A stretch of DNA of 24,451 nt from JBBDXA01 sp040902585 (lineage in GTDB: Bacteria; Planctomycetota; Phycisphaerae; Phycisphaerales; Phycisphaeraceae), in the NCBI GenBank assembly GCA_040902585.1, contig JBBDXA010000144.1, positions 1 to 24,451 on the forward strand, read 5' to 3'. The translations under genes were made by a program, and so were the position numbers. Numbering within the stretch: position 1 is the stretch's first letter; each line of letters starts with the position of its first letter. The notes under the pieces are model-generated. The model saw only the letters and a list, made by a program, of their open reading frames with translations, was not told the origin of the DNA and ran no database searches. Shown one piece after another: positions 1-8,136 of this stretch.

Positions 1-5
1 ACGGA

Positions 6-24
6 CCGCGACCACCGGTCGCGG
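6..24. repeat. Perfect 8-bp-arm hairpin just before the first gene
   Basis: CCGCGACC at 6-13 pairs with GGTCGCGG at 17-24 across a 3-base loop. It ends only four bases before the ATG at 29, where a ribosome binding site would normally lie. It may be the tail of an upstream intergenic repeat, a terminator for a gene outside the window, or a structure that limits translation of the next gene. The sequence alone does not decide between these. Confidence 0.5.
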
Positions 25-28
25 CTTT

Positions 29-868
29 ATGATGATCATCGACGCCCACCAACATTTCTGGCAACGCTCGCAGCCGTTCAACTATGAATGGTTGAAAACG
101 CCTGCGCATACGCCGATCAACCGCGATTATCTGCCTGACGATTTGAAGCCGCACCTCGATAGGGCGGGCGTGCGGCGATCGATCTTCGTGCAGACGCAGC
201 ACGACATCGCCGAGAACCGCTGGGTGTTGGAGCTTGCCGAGACGAATGACTTCATCGCCGGCGTTGTCGGTTGGGTCGATCTCGCCAGCCCTGCGTGCGA
301 AGAGCAGTTGCTTCAGTTTGCGGACCATCCCAAGTTCGTCGGCATCAGGCACGTGACGCAGGATGAGCCGGATGATGACTTCATCATTCGCCCCGACATC
401 ATGCGCGGCCTGCGGGTGCTGGAGAAACATCGCGTCCCGTTCGATCTGCTCTTTTACGTGAAGCATTTGAAGCATGCCGCGACACTCGGGGCGGCGCTGC
501 CTGAGTTGCCGATGGTGATCGATCATCTGGCGAAGCCACGCATCAAAGAAGGCGTGACGAAAGGCTGGGTCGATGACCTGCGCGCGGCTGCGAAGTTTCC
601 CAATATCTACTGCAAGCTTTCAGGCCTGATCACCGAGTCGGACTGGAAGGCGTGGAAGCCCGCTGATTTGAAGCCTTATGTGCAGGCGGCGCTCGATGCC
701 TTCGGGCCGGGGCGATGTATGTTCGGCAGCGACTGGCCGGTGTGCGAACTGGCGGGTTCCTACGAACAGGTGTTTGCCGCGCTGGTCGAAGCGCTGGGGC
801 CGATCGGCGAACACGAACGGGCCGCGGTCTTCGGCGGCACGGCGGCGACGTTCTACGGATTGAAATAG
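29..868 (+). CDS. Amidohydrolase family protein (L-fuconolactonase / PDC-lactonase type)
   Basis: This 279-residue protein is a TIM-barrel metal-dependent hydrolase of the amidohydrolase_2 group (COG3618 type). Members open sugar lactones such as L-fucono-1,5-lactone, or pyrone dicarboxylate. It starts with DAHQHFW, so D5, H7 and H9 form the strand-1 metal motif. Other family marks are GIRHV near 105-109, IDHLAKP with D165/H166, and GSDWP with the catalytic Asp at D235. Length fits the family. ATG at 29 gives the usual N-terminus, and ATG at 32 is equally possible. No clear Shine-Dalgarno is visible because a hairpin occupies that spot, and the frame is open to the left edge. The neighbouring secreted hydrolase and sulfatase would suit breakdown of fucose-containing or sulfated polysaccharide, but the exact substrate is inferred. 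Confidence 0.9.
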   Translation: MMIIDAHQHFWQRSQPFNYEWLKTPAHTPINRDYLPDDLKPHLDRAGVRRSIFVQTQHDIAENRWVLELAETNDFIAGVVGWVDLASPACEEQLLQFADHPKFVGIRHVTQDEPDDDFIIRPDIMRGLRVLEKHRVPFDLLFYVKHLKHAATLGAALPELPMVIDHLAKPRIKEGVTKGWVDDLRAAAKFPNIYCKLSGLITESDWKAWKPADLKPYVQAALDAFGPGRCMFGSDWPVCELAGSYEQVFAALVEALGPIGEHERAAVFGGTAATFYGLK

Positions 869-890
869 GGCGAGTTGCGAAGGCTGGTTT

Positions 891-987
891 TGACGCAGAG
901 GCGCAGAGTCGGAAGAGGGCGCTGAGAAGGGAACTGAATAAAAACTTTCCTCTCAGCGCCCTCTTCCGCCTCTGCGCCTCTGCGTTA
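891..987. repeat. Long inverted repeat, family C (GACGCAGAG type)
   Basis: The left arm (891-932) begins TGACGCAGAGGCGCAGAG and the right arm (946-987) is its near-exact reverse complement. About 40 bases pair with few mismatches around a short AT-rich loop. It fills most of the gap between the amidohydrolase and the SGNH hydrolase. A diverged copy lies at 18898-19029. Translated, such repeats give spurious ORFs rich in DAEAQ or DAETRRR. It may act as a transcription terminator or be a mobile palindromic element. Confidence 0.8.
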
Positions 988-1069
988 AGAACCGGTGCAA
1001 CACAAGCATCCGCATTTCAATCTTCCGACACGTCCACGGCATTCAACATGTGTTCGCTACCATATTCCC

Positions 1070-2272
1070 ATGAGCAAAATCACTCCCGCCATCCTTCCCG
1101 CACTCATTCTTCTCACAGCCCTCACCACTTTCGCCTTCGCCGCCGAGCCGCCCGCGACGACGGCGCGCAATCTCAACCAGCGAGACAGTCTGCGCAACAG
1201 CTCGATCGTCTTCACGCAGACGAAGAAGGGCCACGTTGCGTTCATCGGCGGCAGCATCACCGAGATGAACGGCTACCGCCCGATCGTCGTCGAAGGCCTG
1301 AAAAAACGATTTCCGCTTGCAGACTTCAAGATCACCAGCGCGGGCATCGCATCTACCTGCTCCACCACCGGCGCGCATCGCCTGGAAGAAGATGTCTTCG
1401 CCCATGGCAAGGTCGATCTCTTCTTTATTGAGTTTGCCGTGAATGATGATCAGGATGCGATGCACACGAAGCAGGCTGCCCTCCGCGGGATGGAAGGCAT
1501 CATCCGCCAGTGCCGCAGGCATAATCCGATGATGGACATCGTCGTCGTCCACTTCACGAACGAAGGCATGATCGCCACGTATGACAAAGGCAAGACGCCG
1601 GTGTCGATCGAGGCCCATGAAGAAGTGTGCGAACACTACAGCATCGCCAGCGTGAACATCTCGAAGGAAGTCTCGCAGCTCATCAGCGAGAAAAATATCA
1701 CCTGGAAAATCTATGGCGGCACGCACCCCGGTCCGACCGGCAACGCGCTGGCGGCGCGGATGTGCCTGGACCTGTGCGATGCCGCGTGGAAAAAGGCCGG
1801 CCAGGACACGTCCGGTTACGTCTCCCGCGCGAAGCCTCTTGATGCAGGCAACTACGGGCAGGGCCATTTCGTCGACCCCAAAGAAGCGATCATCGATGCG
1901 GCCTGGGGGTTTGATGTGCCCGACTGGAAGAACATTCCCGGCTCGTTCCGCGACACCTTCGCGGGCAGGCTCCTGCTGCACAGCACCAGGCCCGGTGCCT
2001 CGGCTGCGATCACGTTCGAAGGCCAGGCGGTGGGCGTGTATGTGCTGGCTGGGCCTGATGCGGGGATCCTGGAAGTGAAGGTCGATGGTGGCGAGTGGAA
2101 GCAGGTGAATCTGTTTCATCGCTTCAGCAAGGGATTGCATTACCCCCGCACGGTGATGCTGGCGACGGACCTGGAGCGCGGCAAGCACTCGGTGGCGATC
2201 CGCATCAGTAAGGATCACGACCCGGCGAGCAAGGGCACGGCTGCGCGGATACTGAAATTCGCGGTGAACTGA
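1070..2272 (+). CDS. Secreted SGNH/GDSL-type hydrolase
   Basis: This 400-residue protein begins with a signal peptide, a hydrophobic run at about 6-24 followed by AFAAEPP. An SGNH hydrolase fold follows: block I is GGSIT with the nucleophile Ser62, EFAVND carries the block III Asn125, and THPGPTGN carries His219. The usual Asp three residues before that His is Gly216 here. After about residue 285 there is a second, beta-rich domain that may bind carbohydrate. Such proteins are typically acyl or acetyl esterases on polysaccharide. I chose ATG 1070 because it opens directly into the signal peptide; the frame extends upstream to 995 with no signal-like residues. No strong Shine-Dalgarno is seen. 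It converges on the sulfatase gene. The substrate cannot be told from sequence. Confidence 0.85.
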   Translation: MSKITPAILPALILLTALTTFAFAAEPPATTARNLNQRDSLRNSSIVFTQTKKGHVAFIGGSITEMNGYRPIVVEGLKKRFPLADFKITSAGIASTCSTTGAHRLEEDVFAHGKVDLFFIEFAVNDDQDAMHTKQAALRGMEGIIRQCRRHNPMMDIVVVHFTNEGMIATYDKGKTPVSIEAHEEVCEHYSIASVNISKEVSQLISEKNITWKIYGGTHPGPTGNALAARMCLDLCDAAWKKAGQDTSGYVSRAKPLDAGNYGQGHFVDPKEAIIDAAWGFDVPDWKNIPGSFRDTFAGRLLLHSTRPGASAAITFEGQAVGVYVLAGPDAGILEVKVDGGEWKQVNLFHRFSKGLHYPRTVMLATDLERGKHSVAIRISKDHDPASKGTAARILKFAVN

Positions 2273-2283
2273 ATCCGGATTTC

Positions 2284-2383
2284 TAAGGAAAGCAGGAAAA
2301 GAGGAAATGAGGAAAGGTGGAAAGGTGTGATTGATTCAGACCACAACTCCCCTTCCTGCTTTCCTTGATTCATGCTTTCCTTA
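2284..2383. repeat. Inverted repeat, family G (AAGGAAAGCAGGAA type)
   Basis: A purine-rich left arm (2284-2325, TAAGGAAAGCAGGAA and GGAAA units) faces a pyrimidine-rich right arm (2350-2383) that contains the complements CTTCCTGCTTTCCTT and GCTTTCCTTA. It lies between two convergent genes, so it could serve as a bidirectional terminator. The arms are imperfect and internally repetitive. Confidence 0.65.
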
Positions 2384-2408
2384 GAACGTGTGTGAAAGAC
2401 TTAGAGTT

Positions 2409-2484
2409 GGAGCACCGTCCCGGCAGGGCGGTGCTGGGGGCGTACGGTTACCCGACATGCACCACCCTGCCGGGATGGTGCTCC
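2409..2484. repeat. Palindromic element family A, inverted pair
   Basis: Two copies of the GGAGCACC palindrome lie in opposite orientation at 2409-2435 and 2459-2484. Each can fold on itself (GGAGCACCRTCCC against GGGYGGTGCT), and the two also pair with each other. The pair ends 12 bases from the sulfatase stop codon at 2496. Together with the purine-rich repeat at 2284-2383 it fills the convergent intergenic space and could end transcription from both sides. Confidence 0.8.
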
Positions 2485-2495
2485 AGCCTTCAACT

Positions 2496-3971
2496 TCACT
2501 TCACCTTCTGCTTGTTGGCGTTCTCGTGGAACTTCCTCTCGGCTTCCTCGCTGAACTTCGGGTTCGGCGTGGGCATCTGGGCTTTCACATCCTTCAGCCA
2601 GGCTTGAAGCTTTGCCTGCAATTCGGCGGCGACCTGCGGCTTTTCCTTGCTCAGGTCGTTCTTCTCGCTCAGATCATTTTCGAGGTCATACAGTTCGACG
2701 CGATCGTCTTCGTAGAACTGGATGAGCTTGTACTTGCCGCTGCGGATCGCGCCGGAGGGTGAGCCGCCCTGGTTGCCGTAGTGCGGGTAGTGCCAGTAGA
2801 TCGCGTCGCGCTTCAAGTCCTTCTCGCCGCGCAGGAGTGGGACGAGTGAAACGCCGTCGATGTGCTGTTTCACATCCATCGGCGCCCCGGCCAGCTCGCG
2901 AAGCGTCGGATTGAAATCAGTGCTGATGACCGGCACGCTGCACGTGCTGCCCGGCTTGGTCAGGCCTGGGGCGCGGATAATCAGAGGCTCGCGGATGCCG
3001 CCTTCGTAGTTCCAACCTTTGCCCGCGCGGAGGGGAAGGTTCGAGGTCGGGAAGCCTTCGCTCGTACTGAGGCCGCCGTTGTCGGAGAAGAAAATGACGA
3101 CGGTGTTGTCCGCGAGCTTCAGTTCATCGAGCTTATCGAGCACGGTGCCCACGGCCAGGTCCATCGCTTCAACCATCGCGGCATACACGGGCACATCCTG
3201 CACAAGGCGCACATCACGCTGATGTTCCTTGCCCCACTTCTCACGCTCAGGAAGTTTGGCGGCGCGCTGGCGATACTTCTCGATCAAATCCGGCCGGCCG
3301 ATGAGCGGCGTATGCACGCTATAAAAGGAAAGATACGCGAGGAAGGGTTTGTCCTTGTTCGCTTCGATGAACTTTGCCGTCTCGTTGCCGAGGCGTGCGG
3401 GCAGGTGTTCGCCCTTGGGGCCGTCGGGCAGTTTGGGGTTGCCGTAGGGCGAAAAATATTTGTCGCCGCCGTAGGGTCCGCCGCGATCGAGGCCGCCCAT
3501 GTTGATGTCAAAGCCCTGCTTCTCCGGGTAATAATCGGCCTCGCCCAGGTGCCACTTGCCGGCGAAGTAGGTGGCGTAACCTTTCTTCTTGAGCGTCTCG
3601 GCGATGGTCTCTTCTTCGAGCGGAAGGTGACACAGGTAATCCGGCGGCAGGAGTTTGCCGGTGCGCTTGCCGCAGAAGTAATCCGTCGTGTGCAGCCGCG
3701 CGGGGTACTTGCCGGTGAGGATCGAAGCCCGCGTCGGGCTGCACACACAGCACGCGGCATAGCCATCGGTGAAGCGCATGGCGGTCTTGGCGAACTTGTC
3801 GATATTGGGCGTGTCGTAAAACGTGTTGGGGTTGTTGGGGCTCACATCCATGTAGCCCAGGTCATCCACGAGGAAGAAGACGAAGTTGGGCGGTCGGTCG
3901 GCAGCCTGCGCGGCGGCGAGGGGAAGGGTGCAGAGGAGGAGAAGAGTGAAGAGAGGGGAACGGTTGAACAT
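2496..3971 (-). CDS. Secreted sulfatase (arylsulfatase A-like, formylglycine type)
   Basis: This 491-residue type I sulfatase hydrolyses sulfate esters, probably on polysaccharide, outside the cytoplasm. A signal peptide covers about 1-24 (hydrophobic run, then AAAQAADRPP). Metal-binding Asp residues are in LVDDLGYMD (D36, D37). The modification signature CSPTR starts at Cys77 and continues into ASILTGK, the Cys that anaerobic or aerobic maturases turn into formylglycine. SDNGG supplies the later metal ligands. The length is normal for a single-domain member. I chose ATG 3971 because GAGG at 3978-3981 lies six bases upstream; the frame runs on to 4001 without a ribosome site. No maturase gene is in the window. 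The exact sulfated sugar is unknown. Confidence 0.93.
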   Translation of the reverse strand: MFNRSPLFTLLLLCTLPLAAAQAADRPPNFVFFLVDDLGYMDVSPNNPNTFYDTPNIDKFAKTAMRFTDGYAACCVCSPTRASILTGKYPARLHTTDYFCGKRTGKLLPPDYLCHLPLEEETIAETLKKKGYATYFAGKWHLGEADYYPEKQGFDINMGGLDRGGPYGGDKYFSPYGNPKLPDGPKGEHLPARLGNETAKFIEANKDKPFLAYLSFYSVHTPLIGRPDLIEKYRQRAAKLPEREKWGKEHQRDVRLVQDVPVYAAMVEAMDLAVGTVLDKLDELKLADNTVVIFFSDNGGLSTSEGFPTSNLPLRAGKGWNYEGGIREPLIIRAPGLTKPGSTCSVPVISTDFNPTLRELAGAPMDVKQHIDGVSLVPLLRGEKDLKRDAIYWHYPHYGNQGGSPSGAIRSGKYKLIQFYEDDRVELYDLENDLSEKNDLSKEKPQVAAELQAKLQAWLKDVKAQMPTPNPKFSEEAERKFHENANKQKVK

Positions 3972-3977
3972 GGGGAA

Positions 3978-3981
3978 CCTC
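3978..3981 (-). promoter_or_regulatory. Shine-Dalgarno of the sulfatase gene
   Basis: GAGG on the minus strand lies six bases before the ATG at 3971 and decides that start over the longer reading frame that begins at 4001. Confidence 0.6.
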
Positions 3982-3998
3982 GCGGTGGCGTGGTGGAA

Positions 3999-4030
3999 CA
4001 AGCGGGCCTCGCGGACTCCGGGGGATCGGC
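3999..4030. repeat. Single arm of repeat family D
   Basis: The minus strand reads CGGAGTCCGCGAGGCCCG, which shares its core with both arms of the inverted repeat at 21372-21466. Only one arm is recognisable here. It lies between the His-rich lipoprotein and the sulfatase gene. Confidence 0.55.
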
Positions 4031-4071
4031 CGCGCCGCTGAACGACAATCTTAAGCTATCAGGACTTGATG

Positions 4072-4545
4072 TCAGCGCTTGATATCGAACGACGCGGTCG
4101 CCTTGGTGCCATCGGTGGCTTCGACTTCGATCCACCACTTAGCGTCGGCTGCTACGGCGTCACCGGTATCCACATGCACATCAAACGCATCTTCCGCGGC
4201 GACATAATCCGCCTTGGCTACCGTGCCCTTGGTGGAGCCGCTGCTGATCCAGACGCGGACCACCGCTGCGCCCTTTTCCAGGCCGCCGACTTTGATCTCG
4301 AGAATGCCTTCGCCCTTTTCGATCTTGCCGATCTGTTCGACTTCGATCTCGTACTTGTCCGCCTTGACGGTGCCGAGGTTGAAGTGTTCGCCCGCATGGG
4401 TGTGGCCGCCGGTGTTGGTGCCGCCGGTGTGCGTGTGGCCGTCGGGACCGTGATCGTGATCCTTGTGCGGATCATCCTTGCCGCCGCAGGCAACGAGGGT
4501 GAGGGAGACGAGGGCGAGGGATGCGATGCGCAGGAAGTTGGACAT
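4072..4545 (-). CDS. His-rich lipoprotein of the metal-efflux locus
   Basis: This 157-residue protein has a lipoprotein signal with lipobox LVAC (Cys20). Residues 23-56 are rich in His, Asp and Gly (repeated HDHGPDGHTH-like units), as in metal-buffering segments. The rest looks like a small beta-rich domain of about 100 residues, and I recognise no named family. The start has a good Shine-Dalgarno (AAGGA, seven bases upstream). It follows the RND pump gene on the same strand after 182 bases that hold an inverted repeat, so it may be transcribed separately. A periplasmic metal-binding or donor role for the efflux pump is inferred from composition and position only. Confidence 0.8.
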   Translation of the reverse strand: MSNFLRIASLALVSLTLVACGGKDDPHKDHDHGPDGHTHTGGTNTGGHTHAGEHFNLGTVKADKYEIEVEQIGKIEKGEGILEIKVGGLEKGAAVVRVWISSGSTKGTVAKADYVAAEDAFDVHVDTGDAVAADAKWWIEVEATDGTKATASFDIKR

Positions 4546-4552
4546 AAGGAAA

Positions 4553-4557
4553 TCCTT
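4553..4557 (-). promoter_or_regulatory. Shine-Dalgarno of the His-rich lipoprotein gene
   Basis: AAGGA on the minus strand, seven bases before the ATG at 4545, supports that start. Confidence 0.55.
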
Positions 4558-4576
4558 GAAAAGAGGGTTTTTTTTC

Positions 4577-4746
4577 TGACTCCCCTCCCTCTCAGGGAGG
4601 GGTTGGGGGCGGGTCGGTGAGACAAATACTCTTGATGCGTGTTGTGCTGTGATGAAGCGGACTTTGGATCTCTGGTTTGTTTGGAGGCGTGAGGTGGCAG
4701 TTTGCCTTACCCTCCCCCCGCCCCTCCCTAAGAGGGAGGGGAGTCA
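4577..4746. repeat. Inverted repeat, family H (CTCCCTCTCAGGGAGG type)
   Basis: The left arm at 4577-4614 and right arm at 4709-4746 are reverse complements over about 38 bases with few mismatches, separated by about 94 bases. Each arm also contains its own hairpin (CCCCTCCCTCT against AGGGAGGGG). The right arm overlaps the end of the RND pump gene, whose stop codon (4728-4730) and last residues (DSPPS) come from the repeat. It may act as a terminator between the pump and the His-rich lipoprotein. Confidence 0.75.
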
Positions 4747-6424
4747 TGCAGCCAGTCATCGGCGGCGGCGGCGAATTCCATCGGGCGGTTCTTGAAGATG
4801 AGGTAGTAACCCGCGGGCACGACGACGAGATTCAGCAGCGTCGAAGTCACCAGTCCGCCCAGCACGACGATCGCCAGCGGCGCGAGCAGCTCGCTGCCCG
4901 GCTCGCCCGCCGCGATCGCCAGCGGCACCAGGCCTAATACAGCGCATAGAGCCGTCATCAGGATCGGCACGAGGCGTTCCATCGACCCTCTTCGCACCGC
5001 TTCATCCACCGAGTGACCTTCGCGCTGGAGCTGCGAATAGTGATCGACGAGCAGGATGCCGTTGCGCACGGCAATGCCAAAGAGCGTGACGAAGCCGACC
5101 ATGCTGGCGATGGAGATCACCGGCGCGCGGTAAGGCTCCGAGCCCAGGCTTAGCAAAGCCTGGGCGTTGGCGAAGGCGTGCGGCGCGGTGAGGAAGATCG
5201 CAGCGATGCCGCCGACGAGCGCGAGTGGCAGATTGACCATCACCAGAGCCGCGGCCCGCATCGAGCGGAAGGCCATGTACAAGAGGAGCAGGATGACGAC
5301 GCAGACGCCCGCGCCCATGACGTAGATCGTCTGCGAGGCGTTCTGCTGGGCCTCGAACTGGCCGCCGTAGGTCACCTGGTAGCCGTGCTTGTCGATTACG
5401 ATCGGGTTGATGCGTCGCTGCACTTCCTCGACGAGGTGCCCGAGGTTGTAGCCTTCGGCGACGTTGGTGGAGATCACCGCTTTGCGGCGGGCGTTCTCGC
5501 GCTGGATGCCCATGGGCGTGTTTTCCCGTCCGATATCAGCGATTTCCTCCAGCCTCACCAGCGCCCCGCCCTGCCCGCGCAGGAGTAAGTCCTTCACGCT
5601 CTGAATACTCTGGCGATCGCGCGGGTCGAGGCGCACGACGATGTCGTAGCGCCGCACGCCTTCGTTCACCTCCGCCACGTGGGCACCGAAGAACGCGTGG
5701 TGTACCTGCTCGGCGGCATCGGCGGGTGTCAGGCCGAACTGCTCTAAATCATCGTGGCGATATCGGATGGGCAGCGAGACGATGAGCGCTTCGCGGTTAC
5801 CCACGACATCGCGCGTGCCGGGAATCTGATTGAGCTCCGCTTCGACTTCCCTCGCGATCAGGCGAAGCTTCTCGATGTCGTCGCCGTAAACATTGATCGC
5901 GATTGCCGCGGGCGTACCGGAGAGAATGTGCGACAGGCGATGTTCGATGGGCTGACCGGTCTCGGTCTGGATGCCGGGGATGGCGCGCAGCACCTTGTCG
6001 ATGCCTGGCAGCACATCCTCGCGACTGAAGCCGTCCTTCAACCGCACCTCAATCTCGCTGCGGCTGGGCGGCTCCGCATGCGTATCACGCTCGGCCCGCC
6101 CGGTGCGGCGCACGACATGCTCCACGCCTTCGACCTGGATCAGTTGCTGATCCACACTGCGCGCCAGGCGATCGCTCTCATGCAGCGAGGTGCCGGGCGG
6201 CGCGGAGAGAAACACGGTGATGGTGCCTTCATTAAAAGTCGGCAGGAACGACGTGCCGAAGGTGGAAGCGAGCAGCACGCTGAGAACAGTGATGATCGCG
6301 GCGACGGCGAGAATCGCCCAGCGGAATCGCAGCGCGAGGTCGAGCGTGGGGCGATAGAGAGCCTTGAGCCAGCGAACGAGGAAGCCGTCGTGAGCACCAT
6401 CTCCGGGAGCACCATCCCGATAGG
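4728..6424 (-). CDS. Heavy-metal efflux RND pump, C-terminal part (CusA/CzcA family)
   Basis: This is the second half of the inner-membrane proton-driven pump whose first half is at 6435-8031; the two are separated only by the run of N. About 565 residues are seen. In order they are the end of a loop carrying a palindrome-encoded peptide (RDGAPGDGAHDG), transmembrane segment 7 (FRWAILAVAAIITVLSVLLA), the second periplasmic porter region, and five more membrane segments (for example VMGAGVCVVILLLLYMAF). Family marks include FGIAVRNGILLVDHY and MTALCAVLGLVPLA. The reading frame differs from the first half, but any true gap length divisible by three restores it. The C-terminus lies in an intergenic repeat. 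Metal specificity (copper/silver versus cobalt/zinc/cadmium) is not certain. Confidence 0.9.
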
Positions 6425-6510
6425 NNNNNNNNNNCTTGGCTTTCTGGTGCGACCGTGGCCGTAGGAGGCATTGCGCCAATAGCACCACCCTGTCGGGATG
6501 GTGCTCCCGG
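6392..6510. repeat. Palindromic element family A inside the RND pump gene
   Basis: On one side of the assembly gap, 6392-6424 shows GAGCACCATC, a short spacer, then GGGAGCACCATCCCGATAGG, where it is cut by N. On the other side, 6481-6508 is a complete palindrome. The arrangement of two facing copies with a spacer matches the element at 8492-8617. On the pump strand it encodes GAPSRQGGAIGA before the gap and RDGAPGDGA after it, in the cytoplasmic linker between transmembrane segments 6 and 7. Confidence 0.85.
6425..6434. other. Assembly gap (10 N)
   Basis: Ten N sit within a palindromic element inside the RND pump gene. Ten is probably a placeholder for unknown length. The coding frame is restored if the true length is a multiple of three. 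The repeat is the likely reason that assembly stopped here. Confidence 0.95.
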
Positions 6511-8031
6511 CTTCAGCAAAAACCTGCACATCGCCGGCGTCACGGTCAGCGCGACCACGAGCGAGGCGAGAATCGAAGCGATATACGCAATGCCCAGCGG
6601 CCTGAAAAATCGCCCTTCCAACCCTTGCAGGAACAGCAAAGGCACGAAGACGATCACGATGATGATCGTCGCGAACACGACAGCCGAGCGAATCTCATTG
6701 CTCGCATCGTAGATCACGCGCAGGAAATGTTTACGCTTGGCGACAGGCAGCGCCGCGTTCTCCTTCAGACGGCGAAAGACGTTCTCCACATCGATGATCG
6801 CATCATCGACCAGTTCACCGATGGCGACCGCCAGGCCGCCGAGCGTCATGACATTGATCGACAGGCCCCAGGCCCAGAGCGTGAGCAGGCCGACGGCCAG
6901 TGAGAGCGGCAGCGCGGTGAGGGTGATGACGGTGGTGCGCCAGTTGAGCAGGAAGAGAATGAGAATGATGGCGACGAAGATGGCCGCGTCGCGCAGGACG
7001 TGGATCACGTTGGTGAGCGAGCGGTTGATGAAATCCGCCTGGCGCATGACGTGAGCGTTGATCGCGACGCCTTTGGGCAGGGCCGCCTTGATCTCCTTGA
7101 TGGCTTCGTCGATGTCCGCGGTGATGGTGAGGGTGTTGGTGCCCGGGGCTTTCTGCACGCCGAGCACCACAGCCGGGCGACCGCCTTCGCTGGCCGTGCC
7201 GCGCTTGGGCGCGCCGCCGAGGATGACATCGGCGACCTGGCCGATGGTGACCGCAGCGCCGTTGTGGTACTTCACGATCGTGCCCTGAATATCCTTGACG
7301 GATTTCACGCGGGCGTTCTGGCGGATGGGCAGTTCCAGGCCTTCGATATTTTCCAGGTAGCCCGCCGGCTCGGTGCTGTGTGCCTTGGCCGCGGCTTCGA
7401 CGACGTCTTGGATCGACAGGTGGTACAGCATGAGCTGATCCTGGCGGACGTTGACCTGATACTCCGGCAGCTCGCCGCCGATGGCCACGACCTGGGCGAT
7501 GCCCGGCACCGCGAGCAGGCGGTTGGCGACGTAAAACTCCGCCTGGGCGCGAAGGACCAGATCGCTGACGGCGGGCGTATTGGGGTCTTCATCCTCGGCC
7601 AGTGATATCAACATGATCTCACCGGTGATGCCCGTGACCGGCGCGATTTCCAGATGCACATTCGGCGGCAGGCGCTCGGCTGCGGTGGCGAGACGCTCGG
7701 TGACAAGCTGGCGGGCGCGGTAGATGTCCGTCCCCCAGTCGAACTCGGCGTAAACGACAGCGAGACTCACCGCGCTGCTGGAACGCACGCGGCGAACGCC
7801 GGACATGCCGTTGAGCGCAGCCTCCAGCGGGAACGTCACGTTCTGCTCGACTTCGTCCGCGGCAAGGCCGCCCGCTTCGCAGATGATGACCACCGTCGGC
7901 GCGTTGAGCTCGGGGAACACATCCACCGGCATGCGCGGCACCTGGATCACCGCCATCACCAGCACGCCCACCGCAAGGATGAGCACGAGCGGCGCGTAGC
8001 GAATCGAAAATGCGATCAGGTTCTTAAGCAT
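6435..8031 (-). CDS. Heavy-metal efflux RND pump, N-terminal part (CusA/CzcA family)
   Basis: About 532 residues of a proton-driven inner-membrane pump that exports metal ions through the adaptor and outer-membrane channel encoded upstream. It shows the N-terminal membrane segment (about 12-30), the porter domain with VFPELNAPTVVI (38-50), and membrane segments from about 345 on. TM4 carries GELVDDAIIDVENV (405-418). By eye, D409 and E416 match two of the TM4 acidic residues known to matter in CzcA, while the third position is Ala403. With the other half the protein would be about 1,100 residues, slightly long because of the palindrome insertion at 509 onward. ATG 8031 lies 105 bases after the adaptor gene, across a repeat, with no clear Shine-Dalgarno. 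Confidence 0.92.
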
Positions 8032-8050
8032 GGGTGGAGGGATCAGGGTT

Positions 8051-8131
8051 GAGGGTTCAGAGTTCAGAGTTCAGAGTTCTGAGTTCAGGGTTCCTGTCCC
8101 AACCCGGAACCCGGAACCCGAAACCCGGAAC
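8051..8131. repeat. Heptamer-repeat region with inverted halves, family I
   Basis: The left half (8053-8094) repeats GTTCAGA-like heptamers. The right half (8101-8131) repeats CCCGGAA-like units, so GGGTTC and GAACCC motifs face each other. It fills the gap between the adaptor and pump genes inside the efflux locus. It may weaken read-through from adaptor to pump. A similar heptamer tract is at 24390-24436. Confidence 0.65.
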
Positions 8132-8136
8132 TACGC

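Noticed and set aside
1043..2218. 391-residue open frame on the minus strand opposite the SGNH hydrolase
   Set aside because: The plus-strand gene has a signal peptide and family motifs; this frame has neither.
2862..4082. 406-residue open frame on the plus strand opposite the sulfatase
   Set aside because: It is antisense to the sulfatase with its CSPTR motif, and no domain is recognisable.
6232..6488. Apparent overlap or frameshift between two RND pump frames
   Set aside because: The overlap arises only from reading through the N run in two frames; the halves join if the gap length is a multiple of three.
8051..8131. Possible CRISPR array
   Set aside because: The units are tandem heptamers without unique spacers and no cas genes are present.
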